DNA of 64,000 nucleotides from Ilex aquifolium (lineage: Eukaryota; Streptophyta; Magnoliopsida; Aquifoliales; Aquifoliaceae), in NCBI GenBank assembly GCA_951799425.1, contig OX637403.1:24580811-24644810 (forward strand). Direction: 5' to 3'. Within the stretch, counting starts at the first letter, position 1, and each line of letters starts with the position of its first letter. The notes below the pieces were generated by a model that worked only from the letters and a program-made list of their open reading frames with translations, was not told the DNA's origin and did no database searches. Shown here piece by piece: positions 1 to 12,800 of this stretch. Made by a program: the position numbers and the translations under genes.

Positions 1-1288
1 CTCATATATTAACTAAAGATAACACCTTTGTTATTTAATATCATTCCTCTTATTTTTTAAAAATAGTTGTATAGTTGTCTATCATTATTTTTTTTTATAG
101 ATTGTTGGTTCGTAAGTTAGTATCACATGAATTAATGTAACTAGTAAAATGTACTAACCCGAAAGATCAATTTAAGCTATTTCAAAAGATCAATTTCTCA
201 ACCACATTAAAAAAAAACTATTGAGAATTTTTTGTCTTGAAACTGAACAATAATAGTCTATTCAATGTTATTGTGTTCTGCTTGTATAAATATAATACCC
301 AATTTGCTCCTTATTAATTAATATCCAAATTTTTGTTATCTCAATTAATTAATTTTTCATTTATATTCTTGCCTCCTCTCGAATAGAATTTTGGGTCCGC
401 TCCTGTTTTAGACTAGCTGATACTTTTAACTAATTTGAAAGTAATTTAAATAATTAGTTCCCCCCCCCCCCCCCCCCCCCTCTCTCTCTCTCTCTCTCAC
501 ATAACAACGGTTTTGATATTTTTAACTTATTTGACAGTAATTTAAATAATTAGTTTCAAAAACAACTTTATTATTCAAAATTCTTACGAATAAAAAACAT
601 AAGAATTAAAGACACTTTTTTAAGTCATTCCAAATATTGGGTCATCTATGTTTCATCAAGCAGATTATGTACACCAAGAGCAAAAAAAGCAGAATATGTA
701 CACTAAATTAGACTAAAGTTTATTCCTTTCTATATAGGAAAGAAAAATGCAATACAGACACGCAAACTTGACACATGATTTTTACAAAGCATAAAAAATA
801 AAGTAAAACTATTTGCTTTAAAAACATATTTTCAAGATGAACTCCGCATTTGATGTAGAATGAGTGGCGAAAATTTTGATATTTTATTTAAACGTGGTCA
901 ATACCGTTCAGTTGAGAAATTCTATAAGATTCTATTTTATTTCCAAATTTAATTAAGAAATTATTTTATTTTTATTTTTTGTTTTAATTAAGATTTTATT
1001 TTATTTGCTTTCCTAATTTACTTACGATTTTAGTTTTCTAGTTGTTTTAGGGTTTCTCCGACTATTTAAAGTCTTGTAACCCTTAAAACAAAACAACTTT
1101 TGATTACTAAATACAATTGAAGGAGTTCTATATTTTCTTCTCAATTCTTTCTGGTATTCTTTGTGCATCAATAGACCTAGAGTAGGAATCTACACTGATA
1201 TTTGTACGCAAATCAATAATTTATTTTTATTATCCATTTTCTTTTCTTATACCCTTATTTTTACATATTTGGCTACGATACTTTTCTA
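1..1288. other. AT-rich intergenic DNA, no gene recognised
   Basis: No coding potential is visible. A run of C followed by (TC)n lies at 460-499. The stretch around 1,050-1,200 (a TATA-like CTATTTAAAG, then a T/C-rich segment) resembles the transcribed end of an LTR, but no second LTR, primer-binding site or coding remnant could be paired with it, so this is only a suggestion. Confidence 0.4.
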
Positions 1289-1675
1289 AAAAAAATCGGT
1301 ACCATACCTCCAAAATTTACTATTTTAAATAGTGGTTTTACAACTTTTGTGGGTCATTTTACCACAAAAAAAATTAAAAAAATTACCACTTTTGTGGTTG
1401 ATTTATCACTTTTATATGTGTTTTTACTATAATTGAGTGTTTTAACACATTTGTGGTAACTATTTTTACCACTTTTCTTAAGTACAAAAAAAAAGTATTA
1501 CTTTTGTGGGTGATTTATTGTATTTGTGGGTATTTTTATCACTTTTATGGATATTTTTATCACTATTGTGATAACTATTTTTACCATGAGTACCATAACA
1601 GTAGTAAAAATACTCATAAATATAATAAAAATAACCATAAATGTGATAAATAGAGGTATGATACTGATTTTTTGT
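1289..1675. mobile_element. Small inverted-repeat element (MITE-like) with degenerate internal tandem repeats
   Basis: The left end (AATCGGTACCATACCTCC, near 1,296) is matched in inverted orientation by the right end (GAGGTATGATACTGATT, near 1,652-1,671). Between them lie many imperfect direct repeats of a unit like ACTTTTGTGGGTGATTTA. Short ORFs on both strands here only reflect this repeat. No convincing target-site duplication was found, so the superfamily is open. Confidence 0.5.
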
Positions 1676-1787
1676 TTTCAATACTGTAATTAAATCCTAT
1701 TTTTATATGTTTCCCTGCGTCAACATTCCACTTAAAAGAAAGTATTAAGATGCATTTAATATCGCCTTTTGATAATATTTAAATTAT

Positions 1788-3197
1788 GGGTAAATTACAT
1801 TCACACCCCCTGAAATTTGGCTTTATTACACGGACACCACCTCACTTTTTAATAATTACACTGAGACCCCAATAGTTAGACGGAGTTAACTATCTTAATA
1901 AAAAGACTATTTTGCCCCTTTGTTCATCAGTCTTTTCTCTCTCCCCCTCAGCCCATCTCTGTATACACACACATACATACATATATACATACACACAGAC
2001 ACCACCCAATACCCAGCGACGCAACCACACCACCCCCACCCAGCCCCCCATCTCTCTCTCTTCGGCGATATAGCAGACCCCCAATCGCAACAATGGAGTC
2101 ACTAGTACCCATCACCAGCACCATTGTCGGAGATCCAATCGCAACAATGGAGTCCACCATCAACACATCCATCGGTTGGAATCCCACCAGAGATAGAAAG
2201 ACTCATCAACCCCACCACCTCAACCATCCAAAATCACCTATTAGGGTTTGCGATCTTTACCTCAAATCTTCTTTCTCTCTCAATGAAATAAACCATCCAA
2301 AATCACCCATTATGGTTCTGTACATGTTCATTCTTGACAAAACTGTGTGGGGGGGGGGGGGGTGACCTGTTGCAACAGTGAATGTCGGTGGTGGCTTTCA
2401 GTGTAGATCTGGGTTTGTTTTTTGTTGCTGTTGTTGAGATGAAGAGGGTATGAGCTTCCATTGACCACTAGTGTATTGGTCTCTTTGGATTAATGCCTTC
2501 AAACTGTTGTTTTTGGAGCTGCGGATTAACCCAGTTCTTGTTGTGGAGGTTGTGTGTTTTTTGTGTGTTTGTGGAGATGAAAATGAAGATGGAGGTGGTG
2601 GAAATGTGATAGGGTTACTCTGTTACTAGTGGTGGTGCTCTGTGTATGAGAGAGAGAGAGATATAGAGAGAGAGAGAGAGGAGGAGGAGGAGGTGGTGGT
2701 GGTGGTGATTTTTAGGGAAGTATGGTGGTGGTTCCGTGGTGTGGAGGCGACGGTGGGTGATTAATTCAACATTTAATTTTAGTTTAAATGTAAATGTGAA
2801 ATATAACATTTAATTCAACATTTAATTTTAGATTAAATGTGAAATATAACATTTAATTCAACATTTAATTTTAGATTAAATGTGAAATATAACATTTAAT
2901 TTTAGATTAAATGAGAAAATTTTAGTTTATATATGAAATATAAAATAGAGAAATGATAAATAAGAGATGGATAAATTTTTGGGGTAAGAACATATATTTG
3001 GAGGGCATTTTTGGTATTTTAGGAATTAATATGGATGACATCAGCTTTGACTGTTAGTCATTCTAACGTCTGTTAGTTAGAGGGAGTGTGGTTGTTATAA
3101 GTTTCAAATGTCAAGGGGTCTTAGTGTAATTTTTGAAAAGTGAGTGGGTGTCCGTATAATAAAGTCAAATGTCAAGGGGTGTGAATGTAATTTACCC
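1788..3197. mobile_element. Non-autonomous Mutator-like element (MULE), 1.41 kb, with 9-bp TSD
   Basis: The element starts GGGTAAATTACATTCACACC and ends with the inverted counterpart GTGAATGTAATTTACCC; the terminal inverted repeats extend over at least 50 bp (GGACACC near the inner edge on both sides). A perfect 9-bp duplication TTAAATTAT flanks it at 1,779-1,787 and 3,198-3,206. The TSD length and GGG/CCC ends point to the Mutator superfamily. The interior has no transposase; it holds a C-rich block, a G run at about 2,349, (GA)n near 2,650 and a tandem repeat at 2,764-2,935. The short ORFs inside are low-complexity and unlikely to be real. Confidence 0.85.
2764..2935. repeat. AT-rich tandem repeat inside the MULE
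   Basis: A unit of roughly 40-50 bp, including AACATTTAATTTTAGATTAA and GTGAAATATAACATTTAA, is repeated about three to four times with small changes. Confidence 0.75.
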
Positions 3198-3261
3198 TTA
3201 AATTATTGATATGATAAGTTATGTCACGTTGCATCCGTAAGGGAAAACATTATTTAAAGTT

Positions 3262-3549
3262 GGGAAACTCTACGATACCGAAAAAAATATTCGGTATCGG
3301 TATTATTGGTTATTACTTTATACGATAAACTTTCAATTTTGAAAAAAGAAGTTACAATTACTCAAGAGAGGTCATGATCGATCACAGAGAACGATGATTG
3401 ACCATGAAAAATGTGGTATCGATCATAACATTCCATAATCGATCATGTCCTTTAAAGTTGTAATTTATACCTTAAAAAAGTTATAACTTAACTTTAAAAA
3501 ATTATAATTTTTAATACAGACACTACCAATGATACCATATAAATTCCCT
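3262..3549. mobile_element. Short Mutator-like MITE, 288 bp
   Basis: The left end GGGAAACTCTACGATACC and right end GGTATCAT...AATTCCC (read inverted) form short imperfect terminal repeats. The 9-bp sequence TTTAAAGTT occurs directly before the element (3,253-3,261) and directly after it (3,550-3,558). The interior carries several ATCGATCAT/ATGATCGAT palindromic motifs and no coding sequence. It sits about 55 bp beyond the larger MULE's duplication. Confidence 0.6.
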
Positions 3550-3904
3550 TTTAAAGTTTGTGTGTTTGTATAATATAATGTTTATTTGATGAACAGGGTC
3601 ACAGGGGTCACTTCAATAATTTGTACTTCTTTAATCCAACATTTTATACTTCAACCACAAATTATATATGCATATATACACAAATTATATATTGCCTTTT
3701 TCGACAACTTTTTTATTGTATTTTGTCATATTATTTTATTTCTATATTTAAACAATACTCAATTTTAATTTTTTTTATAAAGAATTTGGTGCTCAATTTT
3801 CTTAAAATGGAGCACATTATTATCCTTTTGTTTGATTAAAGGTATAATATGAGAATTTTAATTTTTGAGGGTATAAGTGTAAAATATCATTTGCCAAAGA
3901 AAAA

Positions 3905-5536
3905 GGTAAAATTACACTTTAACTCTCTCAACTATGACCTATTTTTTTATTTTTTCCTTTCAACTATTATAACTTTCACATTGTATCATCAATTATGTGA
4001 TTAGTTTCATATTGTCCCAATTATTAATGCCTGTTAAATATTTAACTGAAAGCTATTTCATTTTGCCTCTAAACCATGTAATTTTTTTAACTTTGTCCCT
4101 AAACATCATCATTTTCCATCCAAGAAGATAACGGATATTTGTGATTGGGGCAATATAAAATAATCAAAATAGTTGAAGGGATAATGTAAAAAATTTAAAA
4201 GTTAATTGTATTTAGGGGTGTTCATCTTACCCTACGGGTAAGAACTATAGTCTTCCGTCTTCCTACCCGATACTTTGCGGAATAATTTTTTCTCGGCCTA
4301 CCCTACTCGATCAGATGTGGTATTCTTACCCGACTTCTTATCCGATTAATCGGGTAGAAAGTCGGGTAAACACTTTTGTAACTATTAATTTTTGGATCAT
4401 TTTAATAATTCAATTAAATAACATGCACAAATTTAACAACACAATAAATCAATAGCACTAAAACCTAAAACAACTACAACAACAATTACAATAAAACACA
4501 AGAAAACATGAACATCAATCTATCATAATTGTTACACAAATAAAATAACAATTATTTTAAGTTTAAACCATATGAAACACATTAAAATCATAACAACTCC
4601 AATAGATCGTCAGTCCACCACAAATCATATAACCTACACAAAAAACAAGTTCATGTTTTAGCAACTCAAACATCCACAACAATAACAATGTTATAATATA
4701 AATTATACCACAAAAATACTCTTATAATTACTAAAAAAAATATAAAAAAGTTAAATATATTTTTTGCGGGTAGGGTAGGATAGGAATGCGGAAATTGATG
4801 AGTATTCCGCATTCCTACCCGATTTAATCGGAAGACCAAAAACTCTTCCGCATTTCTACCCGATTTTTGGGTTAGCCGTTCAGTAGAGTAAGGTAGAGTC
4901 GGGTAGGGTAGGAAATTGCGGCCAATCGGAAATTTGAACACCCCTAATTGTATTGGAAGTCCTCAAAGTATAGAGTTTGTCTCATTTTGGTCTCCAATAT
5001 TTCAATTACATAAATTTGGTCCCTGAAGTATTAAATATGTTTTTATGTGATTTCTCAAGTAGACAGTGCCAACAAGATTGCTAACAATTTTTTATTATAA
5101 ATTTGTCACGTAATACTTAAATATGGGAAAAAAAATAATTTAGATAACTCTTGACTAAATTTTTATTCAAATTTTGATCAAAGAGCTATCCAAATTATAC
5201 AGTTTTGATCATGAACTATCCAAATTTTGGTCAATAGCTACTCATTATACATTTTTGGTTAAGAACTATCCAAATTTTGGTCAAGAGATACTCAAATTAT
5301 TTTTTGCCCATATTTAGATATCACGTGATAAGTTTATAACAAAAAACTGTTAACAATCTGGATGTTGTTTGCTTGAGGGACCACATAAAAATATATTCAA
5401 TAATTCAGATACTAAAATGATATAATTAAAATATTGGAGACCAAAATGAAACAAAATTCATACTTTCGGAACTTTCAGTGCAATTAATCCTAAAATTTAA
5501 TAATTCATAGTTGAGAGGGTAAAAGTATAATTTACC
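3905..5536. mobile_element. Long inverted-repeat element hosting nested insertions
   Basis: The left arm (GGTAAAATTACACTTTAACT followed by CTCTCAACTATGA) is matched by an inverted right arm ending TATAATTTACC, both containing TCTCAACTATGA. Inside lies a second inverted-repeat pair (TTTGGTCTCCAATATTTCAA near 4,990 against its complement near 5,435), and the hAT element at 4,213-4,946 is inserted close to the left end of that inner pair. I found no clear TSD for the outer element. There is no gene. Confidence 0.55.
4213..4946. mobile_element. Non-autonomous hAT element, 734 bp, with perfect 8-bp TSD
   Basis: Termini are TAGGGGTGTTCA (left) and TGAACACCCCTA (right), a typical plant hAT terminal inverted repeat. 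The 8-bp target duplication ATTGTATT is perfect (4,205-4,212 and 4,947-4,954). Subterminal regions are full of CCCGA/TCGGG motifs in opposite orientation. There is no transposase; the 91-residue ORF on the minus strand crosses the terminus and is not a gene. Confidence 0.85.
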
Positions 5537-5584
5537 CAAAAACAAAAAAAAACAATACCGGTAAACGAGGAAGCGATAATTTTA

Positions 5585-6581
5585 GGGAGAATTACATTTA
5601 CACCCCCTAAGGTTTGTTATTTAATCACTCAGACCCCTGAAGTTTGTATGCGTGTTACACTTAGACCCCTATTGTAAATATATCTATTAATAAATTGCAT
5701 TCAGACCCCCTGAAGTTTCTAAACATATATTACTTAAACCCCTTAAGTTTAAAATGTTATAGTTAGACCAAAAATACTTCAATCAAAGATAGAATATCAA
5801 ATATTTTTAATTTTACAATTAAAATTCATGTTATATTGTATCATTTATTGAAATAAAATAAAAAATTCAAATTCAAATTCAATTTTTTCTTAAAAAATCG
5901 TAATTAGTATACAATTATATTATCTATTGAAATTTAATTTGGTCGTTTAAACAACCAAATTAAAATACCAAACTATCCTAATTGAAGATAAAATATATTG
6001 TGTTCATTACAATTTGACCCATTGTTTAATTTTTTAGTTTTATTCTAATAGATATTATAATTATATACTAACTATGCTTTTTTTTTAAAAATTAGATTTT
6101 TATTTTTGATTTTATTTAAATAAATGATATAATAGAACATAAATTTTGGTTGTAAAATTCATGTTCTATTAAGAATGACTTAGACCCTTTGTTTGATTTT
6201 TTAGTTTTATTTCAATAGATAGTATAATTGATACTAATTACAATTTTTTAAGAAAAAGTTGAATTTTTATTTTTGATTTTATTTCAATAAATGATACAAT
6301 AGAACATGAATTTTGGTTGTAAAATTTAAAATATTTGATATTCTATCTTTGATTGGAGTATTTTTTGTCTAAGTATAACATTTTAGATTTAAGAAGTCTA
6401 AGTATTATATGCGTACAAACTTCAAGGGGTCTAGGTGTAATTTATTAACGGATATATTTACAGTAGGGGTCTAAGTGTTACGCGTGTATAAACCTTAGGG
6501 GGTCTGTGTATAATATTTCAAATGTTAAAGAGTCTAAGTGATTAAGTGACAAACCTCAAGGAATCTAGGTGTAATTCTCCC
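5585..6581. mobile_element. Foldback Mutator-like element, 997 bp, with perfect 9-bp TSD
   Basis: It starts GGGAGAATTACATTTACACC and ends GGTGTAATTCTCCC. Its arms are long: runs such as GACCCCTGAAGTTTG and TAATAAATTGCATT on the left recur inverted on the right, giving a foldback of some 300 bp per arm with a duplicated core. The 9-bp duplication ATAATTTTA flanks it at 5,576-5,584 and 6,582-6,590. A shorter relative lies at 53,362-54,066. Its right end is only about 260 bp upstream of the EPSIN1-like start codon, so it forms part of that gene's upstream region. Confidence 0.85.
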
Positions 6582-6843
6582 ATAATTTTACTCAAACGCA
6601 CACGAGCGTCTTCATTCTCCATCCAATTTGGTAAGTGTATCATTACTCCCATTAAATTATGTCCCCCTCCTAACGCCCAGAGAGATCTAACATAATATAT
6701 TCATAGAGTTTCGTTCCATCTCCACGCAAAGCTGCTTCGACACCGAATTTATGTTCTGATCTGTTTACCAACCAATTTAGTCCACACATTTCGATCTGGT
6801 TGTTTCCATTTTTCGTTTTTTTTTTTTTTTTCCAGATCCGACC

Positions 6844-9800
6844 ATGGATTTCATGAAGGTCATCGATCAAACTGTTCGTGAAATGTGAGCTCCATCAACT
6901 TTCTTTTTCTTTTTTTTTTCTCTCGTGTTATTTCCAGATAAGTCAAATTTGTTTGTAACTTAATTGATTTCCAGTTTATGTATATGTATATCTGTATGTA
7001 ATTTTGGCGTTGCAGAAAGAGGGAGGTGAATTTGAAAGTCCTGAAGGTTCCTGAGATCGAACAAAAGGTAACAAAGGCGAAGGCCATGAATGAGTTTTTG
7101 GGTTAGATTTTTACAAAAAATAAATTACCAGCTCAGTAGATTTTGTATACACGATATATTTGATTGTGCCTTTTACTTTTTTTATTGTTTTAGTTTTTGG
7201 AGAATGTTGTCTGCATAATTATTTGTTGGTATCGGCATGTCTTACAGATTGGTCATGCAGATGTTTTCTCTTCCTGAAAACTGAACACTAACAGAAATTA
7301 TTGAGGAAATGACTGTCAAAATGACTTTTCCTTTCTTTCTTGAAATGACGGGAATTATACCCATCAGCATTATTTTCTTGCGTCTCCGCGTAGTAATGTG
7401 TGGCTTATGGGGCGGTGCGTATTAGTTCATAACTCAAGATTAATGCACATGATCGTTTTACTAAAATTAAATACTGTGAGGTTGCATGTGCATGCTTTTT
7501 TTTTTCTGGGATGGAGATGAGAAAATGCTGAACTACTTTCGATTGTATCATTTTGCCATTAGTGAGAGAGAATAAGTTCTTATGTGGGAATAGGCCGAGC
7601 AAAGTGGATATTAGCTGCCAAGTTGGTCTGCATGAATTATCACATTTCAGGAAACCATATTGCACATAAACCCCATAATATTAGGATTCCATAAGTTTTT
7701 CCTAACAAAAAAATGCACCCTTTTCAATGCCGGAAGCAAGGCCTTGAATTTTTTTACATGTAGTGGCTAGTTGTGAAATTGGGTGGGAATCTTTGACCTA
7801 TATCTAAAAGTACTGTTTGCTATGGTAGTTCTTTTTCGTTGCTATCTTTCTATTTATTTTTTTGGGGATTTTCCTCTTTAAAAAGGGTTTGAACTCAAAG
7901 TTCAGCTATTTTTAGTAGTTGCAGTGTATTACAAAGGAGGACCTATTAATGTCAAACCTTAGGAGGTTTCCGAGAACAACTAAGTCCTAGGAAATCTGTG
8001 AAATAACATATGATCATATCAACTCATTTGATTGTTTAAAAGGAAGTTTCACATTTATAAATATAAAAGTTTTGAGATATCTAGAGAGAAGTGTAGAGTT
8101 AGAGAGAAACTTATATGAATAGATGATCTTGGCCATGAAGGTTGAAGAGTAGGATCTGTAGCCAACAAAGACTTATGTTGTATTTTTTGTGGGGTTGGGT
8201 TAGTGGTGGTGGTGCGCCGGGGGGTTGGGGGGAGAATCCCATCTCGTACTTTAAAGCCAATGCAAGTAGAACTTGATTTCCTAGAACAGTGCATTTAACT
8301 TGCATCTTTAAAAAAAGTAAAAGTCGAAGAAGATGATGTGAAACAAATTACGGAGAATACAATCTAGAATTTTTGTTTCAAAAGGCCCTTGATTGATGGA
8401 AATTTATAGTTGCCTTTATGACTTCGCCTCTGATCATTCAATTATATCACAACAATAGAAGTACAATTTCTAACCTGAAGTAACTATTTTTTGTTCTCGC
8501 ACACATTTGGATTGTCAAATGTCAAAGTATTAGTCGTTAGTGGGGGCCAGTATGGGGCTTGTGCAATTCCGAACTTGATTTTGCATAGATTGTACACTCT
8601 GCATTCAATTTCCCCCTTCCTGCAAAAACAAGAAATAAATAAATAAAGTTGGCAAAAAAATAAAATTTTAGAAAGAGAGGAAAGAATAATATTCGTAACA
8701 GAAAAGGATATATACTTTTCTTCCATTGTAGAGTTCAAACCTATTAAGTATGACTACTCTGAGGTTGTGCTAGAGTTAGTATTATAAAGTCGAATGAATC
8801 CTACCATGAATAATTTATGCTAAGGAAATGAGAATTCCAAATTCCTATTTGAAACTGTGTTAATTTAATCATGGATTATTTAAGCCTAAGTGAAGTTCAA
8901 ACTTTATCCTTGTATTATTCGACATGAAGTTTGGTTTTTGCACTACGAAGATTATTTTAACTCCAAAATGAGCTATAGTTTAATCAGAAGTTGATAAATT
9001 GATTTTTTGGCTCAATATGAAAAACTCATTATTTTACAACAATTGACAGGAGATACATAACGGTTTTTTTTTTTTTTTTGGGCCAGAGACCTATAGTAGC
9101 TTAGAATGGGCCTTGGGGTAGCGGTAAGAGGGCTTCATTGTGACATAGATATCAAGGGTTTGAGTTGTGGAAATAACCTCTCTGCTTGTGTGGTATAGCT
9201 GTGTACATCTATCCCTCCTCTGATCTTGTTATGGCGGGAGCCTCGTGCACTGGACCCCCTTTTTTTAGACTTATGACATCTGTATAGTCCATTTGTTGAG
9301 CATGAAATTAGCAGACTGAAAGTCTGAAACTATGTAATTTTTGAAAAAACTAGTTTATTAGTGATGTGTGATGCTTTGTAAGCTTGTTGATCTTTGCCAT
9401 CTATCGTGTATCTGTTCTAAAATCAAATCTCACTGTTGAATTTCGTAGTACTTAGTTTATGTATCCTTATTTTACTGCACCATAGTTATGTCTTGGTTCA
9501 ACTCTGCTTTGAGACGTAGTTCTCATGGTTAAAGATCGTGGTATTGGCCAGCGACTCAGAGGGCTCTGGGACACATCGGTCACAGTGTCGTGTTACTATA
9601 TTAGCTGATACGACCTAAAAGAAGAAGTTGAATATGACGAGAGATTTATGCCATATCACGGTGTCGTGAAATAGTATAGACCGATTCCCAACAACTCAAA
9701 TTAAATCGAAGATGACTCGGCTGTGCGGGACTCAGAGTTTATACATAATGAATAATGATATTGACTCGGAAGGTGCTAGGTCAGATGTGACTCGTATCGG

Positions 9801-12800
9801 TATCGGCCAATATTTTGAACATTGGTAGTACTTGGTACATGCGTTTCTTCTTTCCCTATGCAAGGATAGTACCTTCCTATTTACCTTGCCAATATGGGCG
9901 GATTATGAGTCATTATCTAATTTTTGTCCACCTTAATTCTTGGGCTAGAAATGAGAAAAAATGGAATAACCCAAAACTTGGACCTGCTTTACGATGTATT
10001 AGTTGAACACCAGGGATACATGCCCTGTTCCTTGAGTATCATGGGAAGACATAGATCCAACTTTTAGGAAATAAGGGAATTTCCTAGCATGGGCAAAGAA
10101 AAAATGCATTTATGGGGCAGGTTGTTCTGTACTTTCTTCTTCCACATGAATGCTAGGTCAAGAGATGGGGAAAATGCATCATTCGATCCTTTTCTTGTTT
10201 TTCGTTTTTTGTTTTTGTTTCAGTTGGTTGCGTGGGAAGAAAATGACAGTAGAGGCTTGTCTGTGAATTAATCCAGGTATTGGATGCGACAGATGATGAA
10301 CCTTGGGGTCCTCATGGTACTGCATTGGCAGAAATAGCCCAGGCCACCAAAAAGTTGTATGTTATTGTTCTAATATTTGAATCATAGGTCTTATTCCTAC
10401 TTTTCTCCGCAATATCCTTTTGTCCAAGAAAAATAATTTGTTTTTATTTTCCATGGCTGATCTGTTGAGGTATTCTCCAGCTCTGAATGTCAGATGGTTA
10501 TGAATGTCCTTTGGGTAAGATTGAGTGAAACTGGCCGTACTTGGCGTTATGTCTACAAGGTACCTCAAATTTTCTTGCTTCATCCATTCATTAATGGTCC
10601 GATAGTGCAATCAAAAGCTTTTTCCTTCTGATAAATTTGCACCTTTATGCATTTTTGGCTTTTCAGTCCTCATGTATAAACCTTATCTTACCAGGCATTG
10701 GCTGTCATTGAGTATTTGGTGGCCCATGGATCAGAACGTGCAGTTGATGACATAATAGAACATACTTTCCAGATCTCAGTTTGTATCCTATCTTCTGCTA
10801 TATTTGCTTATCCAGACCCTGTAATGATGGAAAGCTTAGTTCTCAGATTTTCTTTTCTCCTTTCTTTTTAATTGGTGAAGTCTCTCGCAAGTTTTGAATA
10901 TGTTGAGCCAAGTGGGAAGGATCAGGGAATCAATGTGAGGAAGAAGGCAGAAAACATCGTGTCTCTTTTGAATAATAAAGATAAGATACAAGAAGTTAGA
11001 AATAAAGCTGCTGCAAATCGTGAGAAGTAAGTCCACTTTTCATGACCTGAGATTATATATACTTACTTAAAACTCTCTAAAATTTGCTGTTTCATTAGAA
11101 GCTAGTGAGCATACTGAGTGCTTATATTGTTAGGTACTTTGGACTTTCATCGTCTGGAATAACATATAAGTCAGGTTCGGCCTCATCTAGTAGCAGCAGC
11201 TTTCAGAGTATCGATCGGTATGGAGGCTTTGGAAGTACAAAAGATGATGATACATTTGGGGATAGTTATAAAGATAGGGATAGATTTGGTGGGGATAAGT
11301 TTGACAACGGTACTTCTGCTAAGTCACGTCGAGGTCTTGCCACCGATAATCAAGGAAACTCCTTGAGGAAGGGGTCTTCTCGTTATGGCAGGTTTGCATT
11401 TTAACTTTTGTTCTTTCTTCTGTAAATGTCTTCCTACGTTACTCATTGTTGTTCACCAAGTGATTATATTCTTATAGCATCTCCGTGTGTATGTTTGTGC
11501 GCAATTCTATGAAACATGGAGACTTCGTCCAAGTCGACGAACTCGTATTAGATACGATACGTATCGGATACGCATTATTCGTATCGGATATGCATCATAC
11601 GTATCCGATAATTAATAAAATATGTGGATAGTTTGCGGATACTTCTATACATGGAGCAAGATGTACAATTTTTAATTTTAATCTATAACATTTCCTTTCG
11701 AGTTTACATACAATACAAAACATCAACAAAATTCTATTTGACTTTGAAAACGCGAGTGTTTTTTTAAGTATTATCTACTATATGACATGTCAAAAAGTAT
11801 AAAAAAATGATTTAGTTATACTATAACCTTTGAAGGAAATACTTGTAAGCAAACTAACTAGTTAATGTTGGTTCTAATTCTTTTAATTGATCACGTTCAC
11901 TTTCTGGATATATTATAATAAGACGATATTACACCTTTTTTAAGGTAAAAATTGCTAATTTTGTTTGCTAGTGTTAAAGAATTACTAAAAATGGTAAAAT
12001 GTATAATAATTTTTTTTTTAGATTTTGTTGTATCGCTATATCCGTATCGTATCGTATCATACCTGTATCCGTATTCGTGCTTCCTAGGTGCACATGTGTC
12101 TATGGATATTAAATGCTGAACATTCTGTATCATAAATTTCGGCCATGAGCTCCATACTGCTGTTATGTGTTATTGTGTTGTATCAGTACCATTGGCAGAA
12201 GGAGATAGCATTCTGTGAACACTTAAAATTATTACATGTTGCTTTTCCTCTTTAGGATATCCTGTTTTTCTTTTAGCTAAATCTTCAGAATGTTTCTCAG
12301 CAAGGTTCAAGATACTTTGGCAGCTGATGCATCAAAGCCAACTCCAAAGGCAATTAATTCTGATAAGAATGCTTCAATACCAGCACAAAGTTCTAATGTG
12401 CCTACAAACAATTATGAGGACGATTTTGATGATTTTGACCCACGAGGAACTTCCACTGCTAGTAAGTATTTGGAAATGATACCTTGAAATTGCAATTCTT
12501 TTCTTTTATGTAATTCATAGAAAGGCTTCGTCTTGTCCACATTTAGAATAGCTTAATGTAGCATATATCATACCTACCATTGACTGGTGGCTTTCCCCCC
12601 TTTATAAAAAGCACAAATGTACATCATCAATAGAAGGGCAACCAAACAAACAATTGCGCAAATCAAATGATGTTGTCTTATTGACTCAAACCTTATAAAA
12701 ATGTGAAAGGACTTTGTACATGATCTTCTCTCTTTGTGTGTCCTTGAACTTGCGGATGTGATGGAGGGAGGCAAGCTTGGATTAAATCCAAATTTCAGGG

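Noticed and set aside
1320..1640. Regularly repeated ~18-bp motifs that superficially resemble a CRISPR array
   Set aside because: The repeats are degenerate, not separated by unique spacers, lie in a plant MITE-like element, and CRISPR arrays do not occur in plant nuclear genomes.
1890..2365. Several overlapping ORFs on both strands
   Set aside because: They lie in low-complexity C-rich sequence of a non-autonomous MULE and show no family motif.
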